Source of the DNA: Microvirga sp. | GTDB lineage: Bacteria; Pseudomonadota; Alphaproteobacteria; Rhizobiales; Beijerinckiaceae | DNA: 64,000 bases | Assembly: GCF_014699075.1 (NCBI RefSeq) | Contig: NZ_JACXAB010000002.1 | Coordinates: 248,001-312,000 of the forward strand | Reading direction: 5' to 3' | Shown here: positions 15,509 to 23,630 of the stretch, in pieces | Layout: each line of letters begins with the position of its first letter | How positions within the stretch are numbered: the stretch's first letter is position 1 | Notes under the pieces: model-generated | What the model saw: the letters and a program-made list of their open reading frames with translations, nothing else | What the model was told of the DNA's origin: nothing | Database searches by the model: none | Position numbers and translations under genes: made by a program

Positions 15509-16234
15509 TCAGCCAGGGTGATTCACGCTTAAGCGAAATTCAGTGATCGTGATTTCGCCGTCGTCGTGAAGTGTTCCGGTGACGAAAGAAGGGATTGTCA
15601 TAGAACCATAGGTTTCGAACCCATCTTCGAACCGATGGGGTATGTGAACGATCAAGCGGGCTCGGGTTGAGAAATTGCCACTAGCATCGATCGCTACAGA
15701 CGTTGGCGAGCATTCTACAGCAAAGAGCTTTGCATCCGGGTACTCTTTAGTCACTTCTTTCCAAAACGGGTGCTGATCTACCTGAAAGTTGCGGATGTGG
15801 TCTGCAACACGGTCAGCGGCGTGGCTCATTGGCTCCTGTAATGGGAGACCCCAAACTGTGTACCCCTCTTTCTTGTTAGAAGGATCGGTGATTTGGACCA
15901 ACCGGGGCAGTTTGGCAGAAGTACCTTCGTCACGTGGGTGCTCCCAAGGAGTCAGGTAGTGGGTTAGGATCTCATGTCCGAGTTCTCTACTACTTGGGGA
16001 GAGACGTACCGGCTCCATTAATCTTGCACCACCTGCTCTTGGAGTATGATCCTTATCAGTACCTCGGAAGCTTAGTTGTTCCCAAAGATTTGGTGAACTA
16101 GGCAGAAGTAAAATGTATTGGATCCCCGCCACGGAGCTTGCCTTGGCGTTCTCTGAGACTGGATCCCTCGCAGCTTCAGCCCTCTTCCTCTTTTGGGAGG
16201 ATGCTTCAGAGCGGTCAGAATGGGTTTTAGTCAT
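15509..16234 (-). CDS. unnamed protein, second gene of the FRG cassette, 241 residues
   Basis: Follows the FRG gene by 12 bases, with GAGGTCATTCG before the ATG at 16234. The basic N-terminus (SSQKRKRAEAARDPVSENAK) is followed by a mixed alpha/beta body (IQYILLLPSSPNLWEQLSFR; LPRLVQITDPSNKK; IVHIPHRFEDGFETYGSMTI). No family recognised. Base composition and codon use are visibly more AT-rich than the flanking genes, suggesting recent acquisition together with the FRG gene. Confidence 0.7.
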   Translation of the reverse strand: MTKTHSDRSEASSQKRKRAEAARDPVSENAKASSVAGIQYILLLPSSPNLWEQLSFRGTDKDHTPRAGGARLMEPVRLSPSSRELGHEILTHYLTPWEHPRDEGTSAKLPRLVQITDPSNKKEGYTVWGLPLQEPMSHAADRVADHIRNFQVDQHPFWKEVTKEYPDAKLFAVECSPTSVAIDASGNFSTRARLIVHIPHRFEDGFETYGSMTIPSFVTGTLHDDGEITITEFRLSVNHPG

Positions 16235-16246
16235 CGAATGACCTCA

Positions 16247-16936
16247 CTAGGAGCGCGTACGATACTTCCAAGATAGCGTCGCGCATAGGCTGTCCAAGTC
16301 AACCATTAGCCGTCCCCGATTGATCCCAAATGCATGAAGTGCCTGTCGGAAGAAGGGCTTAGCCGCTACTGGGATAGGGAAAGTATCGTAACTGAGACTT
16401 GGCCCTGGCTTCCAGTCTAATGTGGGGTCCGGGTGCAGCGAGAAAAGGCCCTGCTGGGCGGTGATACGCCCTACGCGAGGCGGAACCTGGATCAGCATTA
16501 CGTTCGAAAGTCTCCGATCGAAGGGATCGGGTATTAGCACGTGCTCGAGGCGCTTATCGGCTGGAACGTTGATCATATGGATTGCACCCGGTTCGGTGCT
16601 GCTCTCGTTTTCGCAAGCAAACCATGCTGCGACCAATGGGTTCGTCGACCAGTCTAGTAAGCGGGTTGGCAGTGTATGGTGTTGAGCGAGTGCGAGCCAT
16701 TCAAGGTCGGTCCCAACCCTATCCTCGTACCGGACGGCCTCTCGCTTGAACTGATAAAAAAGGTCGCGTTCATCTTCGTAACGATACCCTGCTGGCCCGA
16801 CGCACTTCGCACGGCCAGCAGAGGGACTTAGCCCCCATCCTGCTTCGGTTTGACCGCGAAACAGCCAAGTATCGTCGGTCCTTACAGAAACCACCTGTAG
16901 GAACTTGATCCATTCGGGATGAAAGGGGAGAGACAT
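16247..16936 (-). CDS. FRG-domain protein, 229 residues
   Basis: FRG-domain signatures are clear: WLFRGQTEAGWGLSPSAGR near residues 24-42, YEDERDLFYQFKREAVRY, LEWLALAQHHTLPTRLLDWS near 95, and NPLVAAWFAC. The biochemical role of FRG is not settled; it appears in toxin-like and mobile-island contexts. AT-richer than its surroundings and paired with the downstream unknown gene. Start at ATG 16936 with only a weak AGG, so the start is uncertain. Confidence 0.8.
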   Translation of the reverse strand: MSLPFHPEWIKFLQVVSVRTDDTWLFRGQTEAGWGLSPSAGRAKCVGPAGYRYEDERDLFYQFKREAVRYEDRVGTDLEWLALAQHHTLPTRLLDWSTNPLVAAWFACENESSTEPGAIHMINVPADKRLEHVLIPDPFDRRLSNVMLIQVPPRVGRITAQQGLFSLHPDPTLDWKPGPSLSYDTFPIPVAAKPFFRQALHAFGINRGRLMVDLDSLCATLSWKYRTRS

Positions 16937-17015
16937 TGCCTGACACGTTACTCTGTAGTTAGCCCCAAACTAGACCATCGGTCCCCCGATGGCCAAGCCT
17001 TATTCCAGCAAGGCA

Positions 17016-17936
17016 TCAGGCAGCCGCCTTCATCTGTTTCACCTCCGGGTGCCCCTGGAGGTAGTAAGGAGCCTTTACCCAGTCGTTCCCTGCGTTCTGG
17101 ACGAAAACCACGACGGCATCGTCCACCGGCAGAGCCGAGAGTAGGGCCCGGATCCGGCGCTCCTGCTCCGCATAGGCGCGGTTTGGGCGGTCAGCAGCCA
17201 TGTCGTAAGTCCAATCCATCGTCTGGATCAGGCCAGCGAGTTCGCCGTTCTGAGCGTTCAGGATCTCCGGGTCTTGGCCCTCAGTGAGAGCGAAGGACTG
17301 CGCCTTGCGCTCGATCTCCTCGACCTGAGCGTCATAGGCATCGAACTTAGCGTCGAAGCCGCGTAGATGCTCCATGTTCGCAACCTTGCGCTCGATCACG
17401 GACCGGGCGTAGTCGGCCAGACGGGCGAATGCCGGATGAGCGAGGGCAGGGCCTGACACCGGAAGCAGGATCTTGCGGAAGAACGTGGCCTTCACGTCGG
17501 AGTGAAACACAGCATCCGTCCACACTTTCCGCTTCTGGGGATGGTTCGAATAGATCATCCAGTCGGGCCAGAAGGTGGAATCGCGGAACGAGAACTCGTT
17601 CACCTCGCCCAGGAACTCGTCGCGGGCGATATCCCAGGCAGCAAGGCCGGCAAGGCTCTTGCAGATGTCGATGAGGGTGAAGCGCGTGCGGGCGCCGTTG
17701 ACGATCCCGCCCTCAGGTCCGTCCAGGTCGATCAGGAGGTAGCGATTGCCTTCGGAGGCGAGGGACGGGTGCGAAAGGTGTCGCAGGCCGGCGGGAAGGT
17801 TCTTGAAAAGGGCCCGGATGTCGGCCTGAACGGTCTTTACGGCCTCACGGCGCTCATCGGAGAGCTTGTACTGCGCGGACTCGATGTTCGAGATGGCAAC
17901 GCGGAGATTGCGAACTTCGTTGAAGATGCGAGACAT
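17016..17936 (-). CDS. unnamed protein, 306 residues
   Basis: Begins with a helical region (MSRIFNEVRNLRVAISNIES) and continues with AGLRHLSHPSLASEGNRYLL and LAGLAAWDIARDEFLGEV; a late coiled-coil-like helix (FDAYDAQVEEIERKAQSFAL) precedes the end KQMKAAA. Soluble, no catalytic motif seen. The start at 17936 has AGAAAAGGGCTCG and a textbook CCCC leader. Confidence 0.7.
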   Translation of the reverse strand: MSRIFNEVRNLRVAISNIESAQYKLSDERREAVKTVQADIRALFKNLPAGLRHLSHPSLASEGNRYLLIDLDGPEGGIVNGARTRFTLIDICKSLAGLAAWDIARDEFLGEVNEFSFRDSTFWPDWMIYSNHPQKRKVWTDAVFHSDVKATFFRKILLPVSGPALAHPAFARLADYARSVIERKVANMEHLRGFDAKFDAYDAQVEEIERKAQSFALTEGQDPEILNAQNGELAGLIQTMDWTYDMAADRPNRAYAEQERRIRALLSALPVDDAVVVFVQNAGNDWVKAPYYLQGHPEVKQMKAAA

Positions 17937-17963
17937 CGGCGAGCCCTTTTCTTTCGGGGATTT
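17937..17963 (-). promoter_or_regulatory. recurrent CCCC leader element
   Basis: TTCGAAATCCCCGAAAGAAA then AGGGCTCGCCGATG. A TCGATC-CAGAA-GATCGA hairpin lies upstream. Spacing 20 bases; CCC could pair with the GGG of the ribosome site. Confidence 0.55.
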
Positions 17964-18104
17964 CGAAATCACCCTGGTTCGATCTTCTGGATCGAGAAAA
18001 AGCGCTTGAGGCCGTGTGTCTCTTAGTCGTTGCTGAAAGCAGAATGGCTTGCGGGCTGACCGGTAAGGTTGCTCTGCAATTTAGCTACCATGATCGGATC
18101 GATG

Positions 18105-18131
18105 AAAAAAGCCGGGCGAAACACCCGGCTT
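18105..18131 (-). terminator. intrinsic terminator of the 18169-18864 gene
   Basis: AAGCCGGG and CCCGGCTT stem followed by TTTTTTCATC on the minus strand, 38 bases past the stop. Confidence 0.8.
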
Positions 18132-18168
18132 CCTCCATAGAGTTTCATGCGGTACTTGATGCCGCTGG

Positions 18169-18864
18169 CTATGCAGCCTCCAGCTTCACCTCACCGCGCG
18201 CAATGGCCTGGGTAATTATGTTGTTCCATCGGCGAAGTACCATCTCGTTGGTGCACCGAAAGAACCAGACTGGCTGTGAAGGATCGTCACCCGTGATCGA
18301 CAATCCGCTTGTTAGCGCAGCTCCCTTTTCAGAGCGTTTGTTTGACACGCTTGAGATGAAGGCTTTCAAGATACTGCTGCCTCTATAGATGGTCACGTCA
18401 TACCCAGAGATCTTCCACGAAACTTGCCGTATCGCAGTAAGGGGGATACTGCCGACAACTTGGTCGTCAACGACGTAGAGCTTATCCCCGGCGATCGCGA
18501 TACCCCAGTCGCGTCCATTTGAGTCATGCATTTCGATTGGAGAACGAGCTAGTCGGCTAATTTCTGAAAGCTGGCGGCGTTGGATCAGCTGACCCGCTGC
18601 TCTGCGGAGGAGCCAAAAGATGAACCCCATCGCAATGATTATCAAAGCAATTACCGTTAGGATTTGCTTTGTTTCCTCACTCGAATTGTAGCTCGGTGTG
18701 CCCATTCGACCGACTTCGAAGATGCCGAGCGCCTCTATAGTTGAGAAACACAAAGGGCCCACGATCTCAAATGAGAGGTATAGCAGGACGGCAATTCCCA
18801 AATTTATTGCCACGGGGCTAGTGTAAAATGGATATCGTATCTTTGCCGCAGGTATAGAATTCAC
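18169..18864 (-). CDS. two-helix membrane protein with a cytoplasmic beta domain, 231 residues
   Basis: Hydrophobic segments lie at about residues 19-43 (INLGIAVLLYLSFEIVGPLC) and 68-86 (ILTVIALIIIAMGFIFWLL). After them comes a beta-rich domain (WGIAIAGDKLYVVDDQVVG; QVSWKISGYDVTIYRG) of the kind seen in PH-like membrane proteins; this fold call is only a guess. GTG start at 18864 behind GGAAGGGAGCC. It ends KLEAA. Slightly AT-richer than its neighbours. Confidence 0.65.
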   Translation of the reverse strand: MNSIPAAKIRYPFYTSPVAINLGIAVLLYLSFEIVGPLCFSTIEALGIFEVGRMGTPSYNSSEETKQILTVIALIIIAMGFIFWLLRRAAGQLIQRRQLSEISRLARSPIEMHDSNGRDWGIAIAGDKLYVVDDQVVGSIPLTAIRQVSWKISGYDVTIYRGSSILKAFISSVSNKRSEKGAALTSGLSITGDDPSQPVWFFRCTNEMVLRRWNNIITQAIARGEVKLEAA

Positions 18865-18997
18865 GGTTGGCTCCCTTCCTCTATCAGGAGATTTCTATGC
18901 ATAACGGAATGGTATCCGCAATATTACAAGGACTGTGATTAACAGCCTCCCAAAGCTCGTTCCGCAAATGGTAACAGGATCTCAGCGTTCTTGCCGT

Positions 18998-19237
18998 TTA
19001 AAGGCCAGCCCTGCGCACCCACTCGCCGATGGCCTTTTCGACCGCGGCTTGGGCCGCTGCCTGGGTCAGCTCCTTGCCTTTGCTGGGTGTGATGAACTCG
19101 GCAAAGTACCCGTCGATGTCCCAGTCCCACACGCCAAAGCCGCGCAGGACGGTGCCGACACCGAACTCCCCGAGGGACGCAAGATAGCATTCCTCATCAG
19201 GGAAGTGCTCAGTATCTCTCGTCCATTGAAGCTTCAT
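18998..19237 (-). CDS. unnamed protein, 79 residues
   Basis: An ideal GGAGGCACG precedes the ATG at 19237. The product has an aromatic acidic core (GFGVWDWDIDGYFAEFITPS) and an Ala-rich helix (ELTQAAAQAAVEKAIGEWVR). No domain recognised. Confidence 0.65.
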   Translation of the reverse strand: MKLQWTRDTEHFPDEECYLASLGEFGVGTVLRGFGVWDWDIDGYFAEFITPSKGKELTQAAAQAAVEKAIGEWVRRAGL

Positions 19238-19338
19238 CGTGCCTCCGGCGCTAGACGCCTAGCATCAAGCTTCCCTCCGTTCGGCGCAATCCCCTTAATC
19301 CCAGCGGCTTAAGCGTTAAGGCTGCCTGCAAGATACCG

Positions 19339-19467
19339 TCAGAAGCTCTTCTCGACGATGCTCACGAGGATGTTGAAAGGGAGCTCCACCGTCTTCGCGA
19401 GAGCGTAGGCCACGGCAGCCACGGGGAATACGATACCCAGCGCAAAGCGCATCAGTTCTGCGACCAC
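19339..19467 (-). CDS. small membrane peptide, 42 residues
   Basis: A GTG at 19467 lies directly after GGAGGTAAAA, a near-perfect ribosome site. The peptide reads MVAELMRFALGIVFPVAAVA, then YALAKTVELPFNILVSIVEK and SF, with one clear membrane helix and a second amphipathic stretch. The frame stays open upstream, but that part lacks start signals. Small membrane peptides of this size often modulate larger membrane complexes; none is adjacent. Confidence 0.5.
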   Translation of the reverse strand: MVAELMRFALGIVFPVAAVAYALAKTVELPFNILVSIVEKSF

Positions 19468-19516
19468 TTTTACCTCCACAATTGCCAAGAGCGAGACGGA
19501 TCTCGCTGCGCACATG

Positions 19517-19543
19517 AAAAAAGCCGCCCAGGAGGGCGGCCTT
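19517..19543 (-). terminator. intrinsic terminator of SSB-like gene 4
   Basis: AAGCCGCCC-AGGA-GGGCGGCCTT stem followed by TTTTTTCATG on the minus strand. Confidence 0.75.
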
Positions 19544-19585
19544 TGTGTCGGCAGTGGGTGCCTTCGGGGATGCGGTCGAAGCCGG

Positions 19586-19963
19586 TTACGCGGCTTCCTG
19601 CATGGCGGCCGGCTCCTGCTCACGGGGAACAGAAAGGCCGATGATCCTGAACACCTGCGACTCGGAGCGGTCCTCCTTGGCCGGCAGCTTCTCGAAGACG
19701 CCGAAGACGCGGACCGGCTGGCCTTCCTTGAGCTGCTCACGGATCGCATCGAGAGCTTTTCCCGACGCGGTGTGCAGCATGGTCGAGGGCTTGCTGGCGC
19801 CGCGGCGGGTGTACTCACCCACGAAGCTGACAAACGGCGTGCCGTTGCTGTTCTTGCCTTCCTTGATCGTCTTGGGCGTCACCAGGCGCGGGTAGGAAGC
19901 CTGACGCTGGGTGTTGTCATTGGCGACTGTGGCGACGGCGGAGGTGTTTGCTGCGTTTGTCAT
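19586..19963 (-). CDS. SSB-like small protein, family copy 4, 125 residues
   Basis: Nearly the same as copy 2 at 14360: shared MTNAANTSAVATVANDN, RLVTPK, YTRRGASKPSTMLHTASGK and ESQVFRIIGLSVPRE, with GNSNGTPFVSF replacing KNKNGTEFVSF-type residues. It ends MQEAA. Lying 4 kb from the triple array, it shows that the unit of duplication is one gene with its leader and terminator. Start at 19963 behind AAAGGAAGAG. Confidence 0.75.
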   Translation of the reverse strand: MTNAANTSAVATVANDNTQRQASYPRLVTPKTIKEGKNSNGTPFVSFVGEYTRRGASKPSTMLHTASGKALDAIREQLKEGQPVRVFGVFEKLPAKEDRSESQVFRIIGLSVPREQEPAAMQEAA

Positions 19964-19990
19964 CGAACTCTTCCTTTCAGGGGATTGAAA
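19964..19990 (-). promoter_or_regulatory. recurrent CCCC leader element
   Basis: TTTCAATCCCCTGAAAGGAA then GAGTTCGATG; a GAGC-AAG-GCTC hairpin precedes it. Spacing 17 bases. Confidence 0.55.
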
Positions 19991-20193
19991 CGAGCCTTGC
20001 TCACTTTGATCTGAGGAAACCTGACTTCCCTTTTCGGGGATTGAAGCCTCTTTCCTTCGCTGATCTTTTCTGAATTCAGTGTTCTCCGGGATTTGCAAAA
20101 ACCGGAATTGAGCCGTCTCGACGCTGGAGGTTCAACCCGGCAGTGGTGATTGTCGGTTCGACCGGCGCATTGTTGGGGTTTGGCTCAACGAGC

Positions 20194-20249
20194 AAAAAAG
20201 AAGCCGCGGGAGGTTGTTAGTGCCTTGTGGCACTCCCGCAGCTTCTTTT
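20194..20249 (-). terminator. strong intrinsic terminator
   Basis: GAAGCTGCGGGAG pairs with CTCCCGCGGCTTC around a second small hairpin (GTGCCACAAGGCAC), and the minus-strand product ends in TTTTTT. Confidence 0.75.
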
Positions 20250-20575
20250 CGGTAGGTGACCGTTAGGTTGGAGGTCGGTCCACTCTCGTCCCTGAAGAGA
20301 TAGGGAGCCCGTCAGCGGTGCTCAATGCTACCTGGTGTTTTAGATCCGGAGGTGATGGATCCGCGTCAGCGAGGATCAGAGGCTGAGGCAACGGTCGGGT
20401 TACATGTTCGCCGTGTACCTGGCCAAAAGGCTACTTTGGTCAAAGAGTTCCTGCAGTACGGTCTATGGACCATCAGATGGGGCAGGTATGTTGTTCGACT
20501 GTCAATGTCTGAAGCTATGAGCTTATCTAACGTTTCATCTTAACCTCCTCTCGGGTAGGGCCATTTTTCGGGGAT
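20194..20575 (-). ncRNA. candidate small RNA with a three-codon minigene near its 5' end
   Basis: On the minus strand the recurrent AAATCCCCG leader (20569-20576) is followed by a perfect GAGAGGAGG site and ATG AAA CGT TAG at 20538-20527, then about 270 bases with no usable frame, and ends in a strong terminator with six T residues at 20194. Leader, ribosome site and terminator are spaced like a transcription unit, but the only frame is three codons. It could be a regulatory RNA, a translated-leader RNA, or the remains of a deleted gene. Confidence 0.4.
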
Positions 20576-20708
20576 TTCAATTTCCCCTCTTGCGTGACTT
20601 CAAATCGATAAAAAATCTCTTGATGAATGGCCGCGATCTGCGGTGGCAACCCACCTTAGATGCGCGAGAGGCCGGAAGGCCTTAAGCAATGGAAGTTACG
20701 ATCCGAAG

Positions 20709-20966
20709 TCAGAGGCTGAGAGACTGCTCTGAACTCGTAATCCGCAGATGCTTGATCTCAGACCGGCTCTTTCGAACATGAGGCGTGCGGGTCGCAGATT
20801 CCCGAGGCGCTCTCCTGGGGCGGTCGTTCATCGCTTGTTGGGCCAAGAGGCGGATGTCTTCCAGCCGCCACTCCTCAGTCAGCCATGTTCGCTTGATGGC
20901 CTTCAGGATGGCATCGAGTGTCGCATACGGGTCGACGCTGTCAGAGGTAGTTGAAGAGCCTCGCAT
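20709..20966 (-). CDS. unnamed basic protein, 85 residues
   Basis: GGGGGATACC precedes the ATG at 20966. The N-terminal half is helical (YATLDAILKAIKRTWLTEEW; RLEDIRLLAQQAM) and the C-terminal half is strongly basic (RPRRAPRESATRTPHVRKSR), which suggests nucleic-acid contact. No domain recognised. Confidence 0.6.
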   Translation of the reverse strand: MRGSSTTSDSVDPYATLDAILKAIKRTWLTEEWRLEDIRLLAQQAMNDRPRRAPRESATRTPHVRKSRSEIKHLRITSSEQSLSL

Positions 20967-21227
20967 GGTATCCCCCTATCAGGTCAGAGGTTTTCCTCTG
21001 ATCGTCTTGAGTACCGAGGCTCTCATGCGCCGAGAGCCTCGGCAGTTCCTGAATTCTGCGGAATAATTCGGCAGAAGGCAATCCATCCTTTCGGACATGC
21101 TTAAGTGCTTCGTGAAGCTAACGGAGTACCATCAACATGGTCTGGCAGTGGCCCGATGAAGCGTTTACTTTTGGGGATTTGAATTTTCCCTTCCTCGCAT
21201 TCTCGACTGGAGAAAAATCTCCACTTC

Positions 21228-22046
21228 CTATGCGGCGGAAGCAAGCACCTCGCTCTCATCGACCTGGTGCACAACGGGATAGAGCGAATACCGGAACTGC
21301 TGATACACCTTGGAGGCTCGTGCGAAGCCAACGAAGGGCATGATCAGATCTGTGGGTACATAGGCCCCGACATGGCTTTCCTGAGAGCCAAGATCGACCC
21401 CGACGAGTACCCCAGCAAGACTCCCTTCGTTGTCGACGACAGGACCACCGAGATCGCTCTTGTTGGGGTAACCGAAACAAGCATGACCCGCGATCGTGGT
21501 CATTTTGCCGTAGTCTTCATCGGCACCATTCCGGAAGTATGTCATGACGGGATGTGTGCAGATCCATCCGTCGGTCACCACGTGTGGCGGTTCGGTGCCA
21601 AGGCTGGGGATGTCGAGGTTCTGATCGCCGAATACGCCTCGGGAGTACCCAATCCGCCAAAGGTGGTTCTTGCCTGACATAGCAGCCATCGTGGCAACAA
21701 CAGGAGTTGGCCAGCGCTCCACGCCGTCACCGCGGACCTGCAGGATCGCAATCGGCGCGATCGGCGTCTCATAGATCCAGTCGATCCAGAACATCTGGCC
21801 GGAGCCATCGAGGAGGTGAACCCGAAGGTTGCTGTAGCGCCCGAGCCCATCCCACTTGTCGAACGGGAGCTGGAGTTTCCCGTCGCAAATGGTCGCAAAA
21901 GCGCCGCCGCCGAGGTGAGTGGCGAATGCCACAAAGGAGCGCTCTCCCCGATAGGGGTGGCGGCAGATTGCGACCACATTGTGTTTCAGGGAAGCGAGGC
22001 CTTCGTCGGTCAGGATACCAGGGTTCTTCGGCAAGGGAGCCTCCAA
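21228..22046 (-). CDS. trypsin-like fold with altered active site; downstream part of a split gene
   Basis: Residues about 20-240 follow a chymotrypsin-type pattern: VAICRHPYRGERSFVAFATH at the expected His region and KSDLGGPVVDNEGSLAGVLV at the position of the usual GDSGGP, where the catalytic Ser is replaced by Leu. The only start is TTG at 22046 with no ribosome site. Reading back from it the frame stays open for 21 Pro/Lys-rich codons to a single TAG that ends the Panacea gene in the same frame. I read this as the C-terminal half of one gene broken by an amber codon, or expressed by readthrough. It ends LASAA. Confidence 0.6.
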   Translation of the reverse strand: MEAPLPKNPGILTDEGLASLKHNVVAICRHPYRGERSFVAFATHLGGGAFATICDGKLQLPFDKWDGLGRYSNLRVHLLDGSGQMFWIDWIYETPIAPIAILQVRGDGVERWPTPVVATMAAMSGKNHLWRIGYSRGVFGDQNLDIPSLGTEPPHVVTDGWICTHPVMTYFRNGADEDYGKMTTIAGHACFGYPNKSDLGGPVVDNEGSLAGVLVGVDLGSQESHVGAYVPTDLIMPFVGFARASKVYQQFRYSLYPVVHQVDESEVLASAA

Positions 22047-22109
22047 CGGCTTGGGCTTGGGAGAGGGGGCTGACCCGATCTTGGGATTGGGTCCGGAGTT
22101 TCGTTCGCG

Positions 22110-22607
22110 CTACTGGATCAGCGACACTTGCCGCGCCTGGGCGGTGAAGTGGTGGGCGATCACCGCCTGCGGGATCTCCACCGGATCGGAGAGCATGAAC
22201 GAATGCTCTTCAACAACGCGACGCCAGGGCGAGTTGGGGCCAAGCGCCAGTGCCTCGAGGCTCGTTCCGGACAGGCCTGAGTGGCGCTCGTCAACCCCCT
22301 CGATCAATTCGTGGCTGATCCGGTCCTCCTCCGGGATCACCGGGTAGTCGGTGTCCGATGGCTTGATCGCCACCGGCTGCAGGATCGGTGCGTCGCCATG
22401 ATGGGACAGCTGCGAGTACAGGCGGCCGAAGATCGGACCCTTGGTCCAGACCTCCGGGGCTTCGGTCAGCAGCGGTCTCCCGAGGATCGGGATCGACCAT
22501 CCATAGAGGAGATAGCACAGGGTCTGAATCCGCATGTGCGTGATGCCTCCAGACGCCGCGTGGCGCAGGATCAGGGTATTGGCGACTGCAATCGGGGGAT
22601 AAGCCAT
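22110..22607 (-). CDS. Panacea (DUF4065) domain protein, 165 residues
   Basis: The Panacea/SocA pattern is clear: VANTLILRHAASGGITHMRI, QTLCYLLYGWSIPILGRPLL, EAPEVWTKGPIFGRLYSQL. Panacea domains are antitoxin-type modules that neutralise many unrelated toxins, and SocA adapts a toxin to ClpXP. The start at ATG 22607 follows TGGAGATCCCGGACA. The stop is TAG at 22112-22110 and the frame continues into the trypsin-like segment. No classic toxin is adjacent; the two genes upstream (22718 and 22980) are unassigned candidates. Confidence 0.8.
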   Translation of the reverse strand: MAYPPIAVANTLILRHAASGGITHMRIQTLCYLLYGWSIPILGRPLLTEAPEVWTKGPIFGRLYSQLSHHGDAPILQPVAIKPSDTDYPVIPEEDRISHELIEGVDERHSGLSGTSLEALALGPNSPWRRVVEEHSFMLSDPVEIPQAVIAHHFTAQARQVSLIQ

Positions 22608-22645
22608 TGTCCGGGATCTCCATGAAAGGAAGGCAAGCGAAAGCA

Positions 22646-22672
22646 GCGCGGGAGGAGGAATCCTCCCGCGGG
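22646..22672 (-). terminator. possible terminator before the Panacea gene
   Basis: CCGCGGGAGGATTCCTCC and CCCGCG form a strong stem downstream of the stop at 22718. The T-tract is poor (CTGCTTTCG), so it may be an RNA-stability hairpin instead. Confidence 0.4.
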
Positions 22673-22717
22673 AAAGTCGGTTGGGCCGACGTTGGATCGT
22701 GGCTGGTGGACTAGGCG

Positions 22718-22990
22718 TCAGCCTTGGTCAGAGCGGTTCCATTCCGCGTTCACGGCATCGTGCATCGCGGCGCACATGCCGTGCTGGAGTTCGTCCTGGT
22801 TGTCCTGCAACCAAGTGCGGATCTCCTCGTCCGTCGGAGCCGGATCGACGTCATCGCTGATCAACGCCTCGACGTCGCTGACATCGTAGGCGGCAACGGC
22901 CCAGCCGCGGCGGCGCATCTCCTCGAGTGCTAGGCACAGATCATGGTCGCTGAGATCCTTCGGATCAAAGGCGGCAGGATTAAGCGACAT
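22718..22990 (-). CDS. unnamed acidic protein, 90 residues
   Basis: Overlaps the end of the upstream gene by 11 bases. Strongly acidic (DVEALISDDVDPAPTDEEIR) with Trp and Cys residues in its helices (WAVAAYDVSD; MCAAMHDAVNAEWN). Not recognised. It lies immediately upstream of the Panacea gene in the same direction and could be co-transcribed with it if the intervening hairpin is not a terminator. Confidence 0.6.
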   Translation of the reverse strand: MSLNPAAFDPKDLSDHDLCLALEEMRRRGWAVAAYDVSDVEALISDDVDPAPTDEEIRTWLQDNQDELQHGMCAAMHDAVNAEWNRSDQG

Positions 22991-23630
22991 GCCTTAAGGC
23001 CTCCGTTACATCCATGACTTCGGCATGGAGCGAGTTCCAATCGTCACCGTTCGGCGGGCGGGAGTCCTTGCCGCTTCCGTCGCCCAGCGGGTCCGAGATG
23101 ATTTTGTCCTGGTTGTCGGCAAACCGCCGCAGGTGGAGCAATGCCGCCATCTCTATGCCGTCCGACTGCCGTAACTGGTTCAGAAGCTCCGAAACTCCGT
23201 CCTTATCGAGGGAGATGTCTTCCTGAAGGTCGTCCGCCTCGCCTGAGGCTAGGGCATGAACCTCATTCGAACGGTTAAAGGGCTCTCCGAGGCCCTCCTT
23301 ATGGTAATGAAAGAGGGCAGCCAGAACAGTGTTCTTCTCCTGGTTGGAGAACGGAAAGAGCGGCCGACGAACAGTCGAGCCCTGTGACTGCGCATTGATC
23401 CGGTGCATTTCGCGCGGATGGAGGTTGTGAAGCCCGTATTCCTCTGGCGTCTCCTGCGAAGTGTAGAGGCCGATATCTACGCCCCATTGAAGGAGGTGGC
23501 CTGCTTCGTTCAGCCCGAGGATTTCACCCTCCTCGAGGGCCTTTACGTCGAGCAACTCTCCCGTTGAGGGGAGGTGCATCATCAGTTTTGGGAGATTCAC
23601 GTCTGAGTTCCTTACAGAAGGCGAGCGCAC
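22980..23630 (-). CDS. unnamed protein, up to 216 residues
   Basis: The start is uncertain: GTG at 23630 overlaps the previous gene by 107 bases and ATG at 23582 by 59. The body contains LPSTGELLDVKALEEGEILG, YGLHNLHPREMHRINAQSQ and NTVLAALFHYHKEG. Acidic, soluble, no known motif. Part of a tight run of overlapping minus-strand genes from 24164 down to 22718. Confidence 0.55.
   Translation of the reverse strand: MRSPSVRNSDVNLPKLMMHLPSTGELLDVKALEEGEILGLNEAGHLLQWGVDIGLYTSQETPEEYGLHNLHPREMHRINAQSQGSTVRRPLFPFSNQEKNTVLAALFHYHKEGLGEPFNRSNEVHALASGEADDLQEDISLDKDGVSELLNQLRQSDGIEMAALLHLRRFADNQDKIISDPLGDGSGKDSRPPNGDDWNSLHAEVMDVTEALRHVA

Noticed and set aside
20325..20543. 72-codon plus-strand frame
   Set aside because: No ribosome site, and it lies opposite the better-supported leader and terminator of a minus-strand transcript.
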